58,667 bases of DNA from NCBI GenBank assembly GCA_029778715.1, contig JAKOPT010000011.1, positions 1-58,667 of the forward strand, read 5' to 3'. The notes under the pieces are model-generated. The model saw only the letters and a program-made list of their open reading frames with translations, was not told the DNA's origin and ran no database searches. The position numbers were made by a program, and so were the translations under genes. The DNA comes from Actinomycetes bacterium (GTDB taxonomy: Bacteria > Actinomycetota > Actinomycetes > Actinomycetales > Dermatophilaceae). Shown piece after piece: positions 10,081 to 18,185 of this stretch (its first letter is position 1; the number at the start of each line of letters is the position of its first letter).

Positions 10081-10737
10081 TCAGGAGGGCGAACCGGACT
10101 GTCCGAGAGCAGGATTGCGTTCGAGGCCGGTGAGGCCGTTCCAGGCGAGGTTGACCAGGTGGGCGGCAACCTCGCGCTTCTTGACCTTGTTGTTCTCGAG
10201 CCACCACTGGCCGGTGAGGGCGACCATGCCGACGAGCATCTGGGCGTACATGGGGGCGGCTTTGGCGTCGAGGCGTCGCGCCTTGAACTGGGCGACCATG
10301 ATGTGTTCGACCTGGCTGGCGACGTCGGAGATCAGGCTGGCGAAGGATCCGGTTGACTGTCCTGTTGGGCTGTCGCGCACGAGGATTCGGAAGCCATCGG
10401 TCGACCCTTCGATGTAGTCGAGGAGGGCGAGGGCGGCGGCTTCGAGGATTTCGTGGCTCGAGGTGGACGAGGTCAGGGCCGCGGTGATGGCCCCGAGGAG
10501 GCGCGCGATTTCGCGGTCGACGACGACGGCATACAGGCCCTCCTTGCCGCCGAAATGCTCGTAGACCACGGGTTTGGACACCTTGGCGCGGGCTGCGATC
10601 TCCTCGACGGTCGTGCCTTCGAACCCTTTGTCCGCGAACAGGCTTCGCCCCACCTCGACGAGTTGTTCGCGGCGTTCCCGGCCGGTCATGCGGGCGCGCG
10701 AGTGCGGCGCCTTGGGTGATTTGGGGTCGGGGCTCAC
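10081..10737 (-). CDS. TetR family transcriptional regulator
   Basis: A regulator of about 218 residues. The N-terminal helix-turn-helix is clear: GRERREQLVEVGRSLFADKGFEGTTVEEIAARAKVSKPVVYEHFGGKEGLYAVVV. It is followed by a helical ligand/dimer domain ending in MLVGMVALTGQWWLENNKVKKREVAAHLVNLAWNGL. The open frame extends to 11010 through the tRNA-Gln region, which cannot be coding. I chose GTG 10737, with a GGGAGG directly upstream; ATG 10689 is an alternative start much nearer the helix-turn-helix. Its target is unknown. Confidence 0.88.
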   Translation of the reverse strand: MSPDPKSPKAPHSRARMTGRERREQLVEVGRSLFADKGFEGTTVEEIAARAKVSKPVVYEHFGGKEGLYAVVVDREIARLLGAITAALTSSTSSHEILEAAALALLDYIEGSTDGFRILVRDSPTGQSTGSFASLISDVASQVEHIMVAQFKARRLDAKAAPMYAQMLVGMVALTGQWWLENNKVKKREVAAHLVNLAWNGLTGLERNPALGQSGSPS

Positions 10738-10839
10738 CCTCCCATTGTGCCGGTGGGGCGCCGTGGGTGTGCCGCGATGCGTCGGTATGCCGTCTGCTCG
10801 CGTAACCTGGGCCGGTGCGTCTTCGCATGAGGACGGCAT

Positions 10840-10918
10840 TCCCCGGTTGGTCTGCTGGCAGGGCCCGCCTGACTTTGAATCAGGATTAGCGACGAAGGTT
10901 CGATTCCTTCCCGGGGAG
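10840..10918 (+). tRNA. tRNA-Gln (anticodon UUG)
   Basis: Acceptor arms TCCCCGG/CCGGGGA, a GGTC/GGCC D stem, an anticodon stem CCTGA/TCAGG with loop CTTTGAA (anticodon TTG), and a T arm GAAGG-TTCGATT-CCTTC. The discriminator base is G and the first pair U-A, both in line with Gln identity. At 79 nt it is slightly long: two bases precede the anticodon stem and the variable region is nine bases. CCA is not encoded. It reads CAA, a rare codon in such GC-rich DNA. Confidence 0.8.
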
Positions 10919-11007
10919 CGCCAGCGAGCCGGGAAGGAATCTGGGGAGCCGCGGTCGGCACCGAGCGCAGCGAGGTGGCGGCGAGCGGCGGGCCCTTCCC
11001 GGGGAGC
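10906..11007. repeat. Direct and inverted copies of the tRNA-Gln 3' end
   Basis: The last bases of the tRNA (CCTTCCCGGGGAGC, 10906-10919) recur exactly as a direct repeat at 10994-11007. The reverse complement of GATTCCTTCCCGG occurs at 10929-10941. Duplicated tRNA 3' ends are typical attachment-site remnants left by integrases, but no integrase gene is visible nearby. Confidence 0.75.
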
Positions 11008-11318
11008 CATCTGCGCAGGTCAGCGCGGAGGACGCCGTAGATCTATCATGCCTCCCGGGGCCTCGAAAACGGCCCAGGTGTGCCCACAGGTGCGCCCTAA
11101 CCGCCTTTCGGGTGCTCGATTCGCACAGTGAGGGACCGCGCTCAGAGTGAGGAGTGCTGGGGGGACGTGGACACCGCCCGGACCCGGCTGGAGCACCTCC
11201 ACCCATCGGAACGCGCCCGGGTGCGAACCCTGGCAGCGGCCCGGGAGGACTGGGCGTAGTCGCCCGCTGTGACCCGCGCCCTAGCCGAGGCCGACACTCC
11301 CTGACACCATGACCTCGC
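10919..11318. other. 400-bp stretch without a gene
   Basis: No convincing frame or ribosome-binding site. It contains the duplicated tRNA-Gln end. Composition is still GC-rich but no GTATGCCG copy is present. Confidence 0.55.
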
Positions 11319-11996
11319 ATGAGCGACGCCGCGAGTGCACCGGCCGGCTGGCATCCGCAACCCGATGGCCGACTGCGCTACTGGGATGGCCAGGCATGGA
11401 CCGACCACTACCAGGACCCGGCGTTCCCGGCGCCCAGGCAGGTTCCCCCACCGAAAAAGTCGAACCGCTGGATCATGTGGACCCTCATCGGCGCCGGCGC
11501 CCTCGTGATCCTCTTCATCGTGATCGGGGTGGCCGCCACGAGTGGCAGCACCCAGAGCACCAAGATCGCCGCAGCCACACCGAGCGCTCGAACATCGTCC
11601 CCGCGTGCATCCACCCCGGCCAGCACCCCAACCCCGTCGTCGGCCGCGACCACCGCAGCGCCCAGCCCCGCAGGTCCCAAACTCACCCCACAGCAGCAGA
11701 ACGCCGTCCGCGCAGCCAAGAATTACCTCGGTTTTCACGGGTTCTCGCGCCAAGGCCTCATCGACCAATTGTCCTCACCGCACGGGGACAAGTACGCCGT
11801 CGAGGACGCCACTGCAGCCGTCGACAGCCTGACCGTCGACTGGAACGAGCAAGCGGCCAAGGCCGCCAAGGCGTACGTCAGCATGACCGGCTTCTCCTGC
11901 CAGGGCCTCATTGACCAACTGGCCTCCGATTACGGCGACAAGTTCACCGTCGAGCAGGCCACCTACGGCGCCAAGCAGACCAGCGCCTGCGGGTAG
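11319..11996 (+). CDS. DUF2510 membrane protein with two Ltp-type repeats
   Basis: A protein of 225 residues. Residues 8-30 form a DUF2510 motif (GWHPQPDGRLRYWDGQAWTDHY). One transmembrane helix follows (WIMWTLIGAGALVILFIVIGV), then a Thr/Ser/Pro/Ala-rich linker (about 80-120) and two tandem about 45-residue repeats of the Ltp lipoprotein type: AAKNYLGFHGFSRQGLIDQLSS...DKYAVEDA and AAKAYVSMTGFSCQGLIDQLAS...DKFTVEQA. The repeats should face the outside. The Ltp domain is named after a phage superinfection-exclusion lipoprotein of Streptococcus thermophilus, but most bacterial copies are uncharacterised. Any anti-phage role here is inference. Confidence 0.85.
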   Translation: MSDAASAPAGWHPQPDGRLRYWDGQAWTDHYQDPAFPAPRQVPPPKKSNRWIMWTLIGAGALVILFIVIGVAATSGSTQSTKIAAATPSARTSSPRASTPASTPTPSSAATTAAPSPAGPKLTPQQQNAVRAAKNYLGFHGFSRQGLIDQLSSPHGDKYAVEDATAAVDSLTVDWNEQAAKAAKAYVSMTGFSCQGLIDQLASDYGDKFTVEQATYGAKQTSACG

Positions 11997-12173
11997 GCGG
12001 CGGCCATGTGTCGCTCGTGAAACACGTTTGTCGCGATAGCCAAGACTCTTGGCGCCCGACCTCCGTTCGCCGCGCAGGAGCCGCGAGGGCGGCCCCATCG
12101 ATGCTCAGGTGAGTCTTGGTGCGGGACCCAACGCCGGTACTCGAATTGCAGGGTGCGCATACTAGGTTATGTC

Positions 12174-12422
12174 GTGCACAATGGACCGGTGGAACTGAGG
12201 TTCACGCAGGCGACTCGCAAACACCGCATCGGCAGAGCCCACGTGCGGTATGTCATCGCCTCCGTGACTCCCACGCCGATCGAGACCAACAATGGCGACC
12301 CGGCGTGGCTCTACGTAGGACCCGACGAGCGAGGCGTCGAACTCGAAGTCATCGCTGTTGAGAAGTCGGACGGCGCCCTCGTGATCATCCATGTCTTTCC
12401 CACCGCACTGAGGAGTAGATGA
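12174..12422 (+). CDS. Probable toxin of a type II toxin-antitoxin pair
   Basis: A small protein of about 82 residues: RFTQATRKHRIGRAHVRYVI near the start, then WLYVGPDERGVELEVIAVEK and LVIIHVFPTALR. This short beta-rich layout, followed immediately by a ribbon-helix-helix gene, is common in actinobacteria and resembles BrnT/DUF4258-like putative RNase toxins. I recognise the pattern, not a named family. GTG 12174 lies close behind a possible -10 box (TAGGTT), which suggests a leaderless start; GTG 12189 and an upstream start at 12153 are alternatives. It overlaps the next gene by 4 bp (ATGA). Confidence 0.65.
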   Translation: MHNGPVELRFTQATRKHRIGRAHVRYVIASVTPTPIETNNGDPAWLYVGPDERGVELEVIAVEKSDGALVIIHVFPTALRSR

Positions 12423-12730
12423 AGATGTCCCGTACTCCCCCCCGCGTCACCCTTGACACCCCCCTCGGGAAGTTCGTCGACCTCGATCTCGAGGATGTGC
12501 GCCTTCCTAGCGGCGCGCGTCTCACCAATGAACTGGCTGACGAGATCGTCGGGTCCGCGCTGCGAACTGCTGGTCGTCCCTCCCTCACCGCACCCGGGAA
12601 ACGCTCACCGTCGGTGACGATTCGACTCCCAGAGTCACTCAACGACAAGTTGAGTGCTGAGGCCGCGCGCACCGGAAAGCGACGTTCGGACATCATTCGA
12701 GAGGCGCTCGCGTCACGGTTGGCGGGGTAG
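12419..12730 (+). CDS. Ribbon-helix-helix antitoxin
   Basis: A protein of 103 residues. The C-terminal part has a ribbon-helix-helix fold: SPSVTIRLPESLNDKLSAEA, then RTGKRRSDIIREALASRLAG, a CopG-type DNA-binding dimer. The N-terminal half (TLDTPLGKFVDLDLEDVRLPSGARLTNELADEIV) is probably the toxin-contact region. The start overlaps the upstream stop (ATGA) and a second ATG lies at 12425. Toxin-first order with a DNA-binding antitoxin suggests an autoregulated operon. Confidence 0.75.
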   Translation: MKMSRTPPRVTLDTPLGKFVDLDLEDVRLPSGARLTNELADEIVGSALRTAGRPSLTAPGKRSPSVTIRLPESLNDKLSAEAARTGKRRSDIIREALASRLAG

Positions 12731-12846
12731 TCGTTGCTGCGCGTGCTTCGGAACCTGAAGTCACCGGGGCAGCGGCGGGTGGGGAGGCACGCAGAGGTGG
12801 CCCGTAGACTGGCGCGGTACGTCGAACCCCACGAGAGGGACTCTGC

Positions 12847-14352
12847 GTGAATGCCATCCCGGCAGCCGTCATTGTCTTGGCCGCGGGCGAGGGGACCCGA
12901 ATGCGGTCCTCGACCCCAAAGGTGTTGCACCCCATCGGGGGCCTAGCCCTCGTCGGGCACGCCGTGCGCGCGGCCCGGGCCACCGGCGCTCCGCTCGTCG
13001 AGGTCGTGGTGCGACATCAGCGCGACCGGGTCGTCGAATACCTCGCCGCCTTCGACGAGTCCGTCGTCATTGCTGACCAGGACGAGATCAAGGGCACCGG
13101 CCGCGCCGCCGAATGCGGGCTGGACGCCCTGCCCGCCGTGACCAGCGGGACCGTCGTCGTCATGAACGGCGACCACCCCCTCCTCGACGGCGACACCCTC
13201 AACGGACTCATCGCGCGGCATACCGAGCAAGCGAACGCGGTCACCATCCTCACGGCCAACCTGCCCGACCCCACCGGCTACGGCCGGATCGTGCGTGGCA
13301 GCGACGGCAGCGTCGAGCGGATCGTCGAACACAAGGACGCGACCGACGCCGAGCGGGCCATCACCGAGACCAACGCCGGAATCTACGCCTTCGACAGCGA
13401 ACTCCTCCGCAGTGCGCTCCACGAAATCGGCAACGACAACGCCCAAGGCGAGAAGTACCTCACCGACGTCGTTGCCATCGCCCGCCGACGCGGCCGACGG
13501 GTCGACGCGCACGTCGTCACCGACCTCTGGCCCACCGAGGGCGTCAACGACCGGGTCCAACTGGCCACCTTGGGCAAGGAACTCAACCGGCGCATCTGCG
13601 AACGCCACATGCGTGCGGGCGTCACCATCGTCGACCCGGCCACCACCTGGATCGACGTCGACGTGACCATCGGGGCGGATGCCACGATCCGGCCCAACAC
13701 CGAACTCCTCGGCGCCACCAGCATCGGCGCCGGCGCGGTCGTCGGCCCCGAGGTCACCCTCACCGACACCGAGGTCGGCCCGGGCGCCACGATCCGCCGC
13801 GCCGAGGCCCTCCTGGCCGTCATCGGCGCCGAGGCCACCGTCGGCCCCTACTCCTACCTGCGCCCCGGCACCGTGCTCGGCCCCAAGGGCAAGATCGGCG
13901 GGTTCGTCGAGACCAAGAACGCCGACATCGGCGAGGGCGCCAAGGTGCCCCATTTGACGTATGCCGGTGACGTCACCATCGGTGCCGGCGCCAACATCGG
14001 CGCGGGCACCATCTTCGCCAACTACGACGGGGTGGCCAAGCACCACACCCGCATCGGCAAGCACAGTTTCGTGGGCTCCCAGACCGTGGTCGTCAGCCCG
14101 GTTCAGGTGGGCGACGGCGCCTATGTCGGGGCCGGCACCGTCCTCACCCGCAACGTCGAGCCGGGCGAGATCGCCATAGCGCGCGCGGGGCAGCGCAACG
14201 TCGCCGACTGGGTGGACCGGGCCCGCCCGGACTCCCCCACGGCCGCAGCCGCCCAGGCGGCGCGCGCCGCGGGCGCGAGGTTCGCGCCGACGGAGACGGA
14301 ACGGCATACCGACAACACACCCGGTGCTACCGCGGAAGGTGACGCGCGATGA
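12847..14352 (+). CDS. glmU: Bifunctional UDP-GlcNAc pyrophosphorylase / GlcN-1-P acetyltransferase
   Basis: A cytosolic enzyme of 501 residues making UDP-N-acetylglucosamine for peptidoglycan. The N-terminal nucleotidyltransferase begins with VLAAGEGTRMRSSTPKVLHP, followed by DQDEIKGTGRA and NGDHPLL. From about residue 255 a left-handed beta-helix runs through hexapeptide repeats (IGADATIRPNTELLGATSIGAGAVVGP), with the acetyltransferase YLRPGTVLGPKGKIGGFVETKNADIG and LTYAGDV. A disordered Ala/Thr-rich tail extends the C-terminus. The start codon is GTG. It overlaps prs by 4 bp, a conserved actinobacterial pair. Confidence 0.97.
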   Translation: MNAIPAAVIVLAAGEGTRMRSSTPKVLHPIGGLALVGHAVRAARATGAPLVEVVVRHQRDRVVEYLAAFDESVVIADQDEIKGTGRAAECGLDALPAVTSGTVVVMNGDHPLLDGDTLNGLIARHTEQANAVTILTANLPDPTGYGRIVRGSDGSVERIVEHKDATDAERAITETNAGIYAFDSELLRSALHEIGNDNAQGEKYLTDVVAIARRRGRRVDAHVVTDLWPTEGVNDRVQLATLGKELNRRICERHMRAGVTIVDPATTWIDVDVTIGADATIRPNTELLGATSIGAGAVVGPEVTLTDTEVGPGATIRRAEALLAVIGAEATVGPYSYLRPGTVLGPKGKIGGFVETKNADIGEGAKVPHLTYAGDVTIGAGANIGAGTIFANYDGVAKHHTRIGKHSFVGSQTVVVSPVQVGDGAYVGAGTVLTRNVEPGEIAIARAGQRNVADWVDRARPDSPTAAAAQAARAAGARFAPTETERHTDNTPGATAEGDAR

Positions 14353-15353
14353 AAGAACGAGAGCGCGGCCCGTCCGCGAGCATCCGCAAGCGGGCCAAGC
14401 GGCGTCTCATGGTGTTCAGCGGGCGCGCCCACCCGGGCCTGGCCCAGGAGGTCGCGGCGCTGCTCGGCACCGAACTGGTCCCGACCAGCGCCTACAACTT
14501 CGCCAACGGCGAGATCTACGTGCGCTTCGAGGAATCGGTGCGCGGCTCCGACGCCTACGTCATCCAAAGCCACGACGCCCCGATCAACGAGGCGATCATG
14601 GAACACCTCATCATGATCGACGCGCTCAAACGGGCCAGTGCCAAGCGGATCACGGTCGTCATGCCGTTCTATGGGTACGCCCGCCAGGACAAGAAGCACC
14701 GCGGCCGCGAACCCATCAGCGCCCGTCTCATGGCCGACCTGTTCAAGACCGCCGGGGCCGATCGGCTCATCTGCGTCGACCTGCACACGAGCCAGATCCA
14801 GGGCTTCTTCGACGGCCCGGTCGACCACCTCATGGCGATCCCGGTGCTCTCGGAGTATGTCGCCGACAACTATGGGGGCGAGGACATCACGATCGTCTCC
14901 CCGGACGCGGGCCGGATCAAGGTGGCCGAGCAGTGGAGCAAGCGCTTCAACGGGGCGCCGCTCGCCTTCATCCACAAGACCCGTGACATCGACCGCCCCA
15001 ACGAGACGGTCGCCAACCGGGTCGTCGGTGAGGTCGAGGGACGCGTGTGCGTGCTCGTCGACGACATGATCGACACCGGTGGCACGATCACCAAGGCCGC
15101 GGACGCGCTCATGGAGGCCGGCGCCAAGGAGGTCGTCATCGCGGCCACGCACGCGATCCTCTCCGGGCCGGCCATCGAGCGACTCGAGGCATGCCAGGCC
15201 CGCGAGGTCATCGTCACCAACACCCTGCCGATCCGTTCCGACCACGACTTGCCCTGGCTGAAAGTCCTCTCGATCGCCCCGCTCATCTCGGCGGCGATCA
15301 AGGAGGTCTTCCTCGACGGGTCGGTCACCTCACTCTTCGGCGGCCGCGCGTAG
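14349..15353 (+). CDS. prs: Ribose-phosphate pyrophosphokinase
   Basis: A protein of 334 residues that makes PRPP from ribose 5-phosphate and ATP for nucleotide, His and Trp synthesis. Family motifs visible are FANGEIYVRFEESVRG, MPFYGYARQDKKHRGREPIS (ATP/flexible loop), VDLHTSQIQGFFDGPVDHL and the PRPP-binding VCVLVDDMIDTGGTI. About ten extra charged residues precede the family start. It overlaps glmU with ATGA and is probably translated by coupling. Confidence 0.97.
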   Translation: MKERERGPSASIRKRAKRRLMVFSGRAHPGLAQEVAALLGTELVPTSAYNFANGEIYVRFEESVRGSDAYVIQSHDAPINEAIMEHLIMIDALKRASAKRITVVMPFYGYARQDKKHRGREPISARLMADLFKTAGADRLICVDLHTSQIQGFFDGPVDHLMAIPVLSEYVADNYGGEDITIVSPDAGRIKVAEQWSKRFNGAPLAFIHKTRDIDRPNETVANRVVGEVEGRVCVLVDDMIDTGGTITKAADALMEAGAKEVVIAATHAILSGPAIERLEACQAREVIVTNTLPIRSDHDLPWLKVLSIAPLISAAIKEVFLDGSVTSLFGGRA

Positions 15354-15362
15354 GCTCCCGTC

Positions 15363-15770
15363 ATGAGTATGCCGCCGCTGCCGCCGACTGGTGACCGACC
15401 GGGCCAGCCTCCGCCGCTTGGGCCGGCGCAGATGTCGGGGCCGGGTCCGGCCTACTTGCCGGGGCCCGTCGCCGCGCAGCCGTTCCGGTGGTCGCACTTC
15501 TTCCTCGGCCTCGGGACACCCGCAGCGGTGGGCCTCATCGGGGTCCTGCTGCTGGTGGCCATCAATCGTTTGACGGGCGGCCCTTCAGGGTCAGGCGCCC
15601 TGCTCGTGGTCGGCATAGTCGTGCACCTGTTCCTGGTGGTCGGCGCGGTGGTGCTGTTGTTCTTCGCCAAGTGGAGGGCCTGGGGTGCGGGCCTGCTCGC
15701 CGGGTTCGCACTGGAGATGATCGTCGCCGCGGGCGCCTGCCTCGCGATTGCGTCGAGTTTGTCCGGGTGA
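15363..15770 (+). CDS. Small proline-rich membrane protein
   Basis: A 135-residue protein. Residues 1-40 are Pro/Gly-rich (PPPLGPAQMSGPGPAYLPGP), and at least three hydrophobic segments follow (LGTPAAVGLIGVLLLVAI, LLVVGIVVHLFLVVGAVVLLFF, LLAGFALEMIVAAGACLAIA). I do not recognise a family. It starts 10 bp after prs, with the Lgt-like gene 8 bp downstream, so it may be the first member of the Lgt/radical SAM operon or the last of glmU-prs. Confidence 0.7.
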   Translation: MSMPPLPPTGDRPGQPPPLGPAQMSGPGPAYLPGPVAAQPFRWSHFFLGLGTPAAVGLIGVLLLVAINRLTGGPSGSGALLVVGIVVHLFLVVGAVVLLFFAKWRAWGAGLLAGFALEMIVAAGACLAIASSLSG

Positions 15771-15777
15771 GGCTTCC

Positions 15778-16548
15778 GTGATCCCCACACTGTGGGTGTT
15801 CGACACCCACTCGGTGTTCGTGGGCCTGGGGGCGGCGGTGGCCATCCTGGTGTTCGTCCTTGAGGCACGTCGTCTCGGGCACACCGACGAGCGGGTCGCC
15901 TATATCGCCACGGGCGGACTGGTGGGGGGTGCAGTTTTCATGCGGCTGGGGACCTGGGCCCAACACCTCGACCCGCGCGCCAACGCCTCCCTGGTCGAGC
16001 AGTGGCTCTACGGCAATCGCTCCGTCCTCGGCGGTTTGCTCGGAGCCTGGCTAGGGGTGCACCTGGTCAAGCGGCTCACCGGCTATCGGCGGCGCACCGG
16101 GGATGTGTTTGCCCCGGCGGTGGCTGCCGGGATGGCGGTGGGGCGGGTGGGGTGCTTTCTCACCGAGGCGCCGGGGACGCCGACGGGGGCAGGGTGGGGG
16201 ATGGTGCTTGATCCGAACACTGCGGCTCGGGTGGGGGCACCAGCGGGGGTGGCGTTGCATCCGTCGTTTCTCTACGAGATCGCTTTTCACGCGCTGGCCT
16301 TTGCGGTGCTGTGGGGATGGGCGCGGCATCAACAGTTTGCGCCGGGTGAGACGTTTGTCGCCTACATCGCCGCCTATGCAATCTTCCGGTTCGGCGTGGA
16401 GTTCGTCCGGGGCAACGAAGTGGTCTGGCATGGCCTGACTAGGCCGCAGTTGTTCTTGGCGGTCACCGCGCCCCTGCTGGTGGCCCGAGTGATCTGGCTG
16501 GTGGCGTCGGGTCGGTTGCGCCCGCGGGCGGGGGCGGCCATTTCATGA
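15778..16548 (+). CDS. Prolipoprotein diacylglyceryl transferase (Lgt) paralogue
   Basis: A polytopic membrane protein of about 256 residues related to Lgt, which transfers diacylglycerol from phosphatidylglycerol to lipoprotein cysteines. Lgt landmarks present are GRVGCFLTEAPG (matching the GRxGNF signature but with Cys for Asn), HPSFLYEIAFH and FRFGVEFVRGNEVVWHGLTRPQL. The loops are shorter than in housekeeping Lgt. GTG 15778 is chosen because the protein then begins at the first membrane-proximal segment. The stop overlaps the next gene's ATG. Linked to a radical SAM enzyme rather than trp genes, it is more likely a lipid-modifying paralogue than the essential Lgt. Confidence 0.82.
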   Translation: MIPTLWVFDTHSVFVGLGAAVAILVFVLEARRLGHTDERVAYIATGGLVGGAVFMRLGTWAQHLDPRANASLVEQWLYGNRSVLGGLLGAWLGVHLVKRLTGYRRRTGDVFAPAVAAGMAVGRVGCFLTEAPGTPTGAGWGMVLDPNTAARVGAPAGVALHPSFLYEIAFHALAFAVLWGWARHQQFAPGETFVAYIAAYAIFRFGVEFVRGNEVVWHGLTRPQLFLAVTAPLLVARVIWLVASGRLRPRAGAAIS

Positions 16549-18182
16549 GTCGTCCCGCACTCACGCGCCCGCCGCTTGGGCCCGGTATGCCGTTGCGCGG
16601 CGACCGCATTCACCGGTACGTCACCGCTTTCTGTCCGGTGTGTCACGAGGATGAGCCCCAGCGCCCGCTGGCCCAGGTGGCCAGACTCGGCGGTTGGCTG
16701 GTCGAGCGCGACGACCGGATCTGGCTCGAACGCGGCTGCCCGACCCATGGCCTGGTGCGCACCCTCTACGACGAGTCTCCCGAGATCCTGCGCTATCTGG
16801 AGCAGTGGACCGCGCCGACCAAGATTCATGAGCCCGACGTGCGCGGCAACTGGTTGCCGATGCCGGCGGCGTTCGCCGATGGCCTTCCCGAGTTGCACAC
16901 GCAACACACGTGCATCCTGGTCGAGGAGGTGCTCGACAACTGCAACCTCAGATGCCCGACCTGCTTCGCCCAGTCCGGCCCGGCGCAGGCCGGGGTGGCC
17001 CCGGTCGCCGAGATCCTCGCCAACGTCGATGCCCGGCTGGCCAAGGAGAACGGTCGCCTGGACGTGCTCATGCTCTCCGGCGGCGAGCCCACGCTGCACC
17101 CTCAACTGCCCGAACTGCTGGATGCGCTGGTATCCCGACCGATCGTCCGGATTCTGCTCAATACCAACGGGCTGACCCTCGCGCGTGACGATGCCCTGTT
17201 GGCCCTGCTCGCTGCTCACCGGGAGCGTGTCGAGGTCTATCTGCAATTCGACGGGCCCTCCCCGCAGGCCTCGATTCATCATCGCGGTGCCGACCTGACC
17301 CGATTCAAGGAGCGCGCCGTGGAGCGGCTCTCCCGGTCCGAGATCTTCACCACGCTGGTGATGACCGCGGCGCTGGGGGTCAACGACGACCAGATCGGGG
17401 CAGTGGTGCGCCTGGCCCTGGACACGCCCTATGTCGGTGGCGTGTCGATCCAGCCGGTGTTCGGCTCCGGGCGGGTGGCCACGGCCGGGATCGACCCGCT
17501 CGACCGACTCACCCACACAGGCGTGCTGGCGCGTTTGGGGCCACAAACCGCCGGGGAGGTCACGTGGCGCGACCTGACGGCGCTGCCGTGTTCGCACCCG
17601 CACTGTTGCTCGGTGGGCTATCTGTTGCGCGACGACGGGGGCGTCTGGCGCTCCTTGGCCGCGCTCGTGGGCCACGACCGTCTCAAGGACCTGCTCGATC
17701 TCGATCCGGAGCTGCTGGCCAACCGGATCGCCGATACGCACCTGCCGCAGGCCCTGCGTTCGGCGGTCAAGTCCTCACTGCTGGACCTGCTCTCCGAGCA
17801 ATCGTCGCTCTCCGGGCCGCGGATGGGACAGGTGTGGCGCGACATCTGTCAGACCTGTGACTTGGGCATGGGTACCTTGACCACGCTGGCCGCGGGCAAA
17901 CTCCCCGGCCAGGCGACGCGCCTACGTCGGCTCCTCGGCGATCGGGTCGTGCGGATCACGGTCAAGCCCTTCATGGACCTCAATACCATGATCGAGGAAC
18001 GCCTGACGCAGTGCTGCGTCCACGTGGGCGCGTTCGGCTCCTCCGCGGGGCCGGCGCGCCATCAGTGCCTGCCGTTCTGCGCCATGCAGGCGTGGGCGCC
18101 GCTGGCCGCGACTCGGCTCTCCACGGCCACCGGCGGCCCGCAGCGGCGGCCGGGTGCGCGGCATACCGACCTCGAAAGGTGA
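16545..18182 (+). CDS. Radical SAM enzyme of the MJ0619 / tetraether-synthase-like family
   Basis: A protein of 545 residues. A Cys-rich N-terminus (FCPVCHEDE near 31, ERGCPTHG near 64) precedes the radical SAM core with CNLRCPTCFAQ (CxxxCxxC near 133-140) and LSGGEPTLHPQLPEL. Further cysteine groups are LPCSHPHCCS, ICQTCDLG and a C-terminal CCVHVGAF...QCLPFCAMQ, suggesting extra Fe-S or metal sites. This layout matches the MJ0619-type group that contains the archaeal tetraether lipid synthase Tes, but substrate cannot be assigned from sequence alone. Its overlap with an Lgt paralogue supports a lipid substrate. Confidence 0.8.
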   Translation: MSRPALTRPPLGPGMPLRGDRIHRYVTAFCPVCHEDEPQRPLAQVARLGGWLVERDDRIWLERGCPTHGLVRTLYDESPEILRYLEQWTAPTKIHEPDVRGNWLPMPAAFADGLPELHTQHTCILVEEVLDNCNLRCPTCFAQSGPAQAGVAPVAEILANVDARLAKENGRLDVLMLSGGEPTLHPQLPELLDALVSRPIVRILLNTNGLTLARDDALLALLAAHRERVEVYLQFDGPSPQASIHHRGADLTRFKERAVERLSRSEIFTTLVMTAALGVNDDQIGAVVRLALDTPYVGGVSIQPVFGSGRVATAGIDPLDRLTHTGVLARLGPQTAGEVTWRDLTALPCSHPHCCSVGYLLRDDGGVWRSLAALVGHDRLKDLLDLDPELLANRIADTHLPQALRSAVKSSLLDLLSEQSSLSGPRMGQVWRDICQTCDLGMGTLTTLAAGKLPGQATRLRRLLGDRVVRITVKPFMDLNTMIEERLTQCCVHVGAFGSSAGPARHQCLPFCAMQAWAPLAATRLSTATGGPQRRPGARHTDLER

Positions 18183-18185
18183 GCC

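Noticed and set aside
16545..18182. Radical SAM gene as an anaerobic sulfatase-maturating or molybdenum-cofactor (MoaA) enzyme
   Set aside because: The extra N-terminal CPVC and C-terminal CCVHV...CLPFC cysteines and the Lgt neighbour fit the MJ0619-type group better, and no sulfatase or moa gene is nearby.
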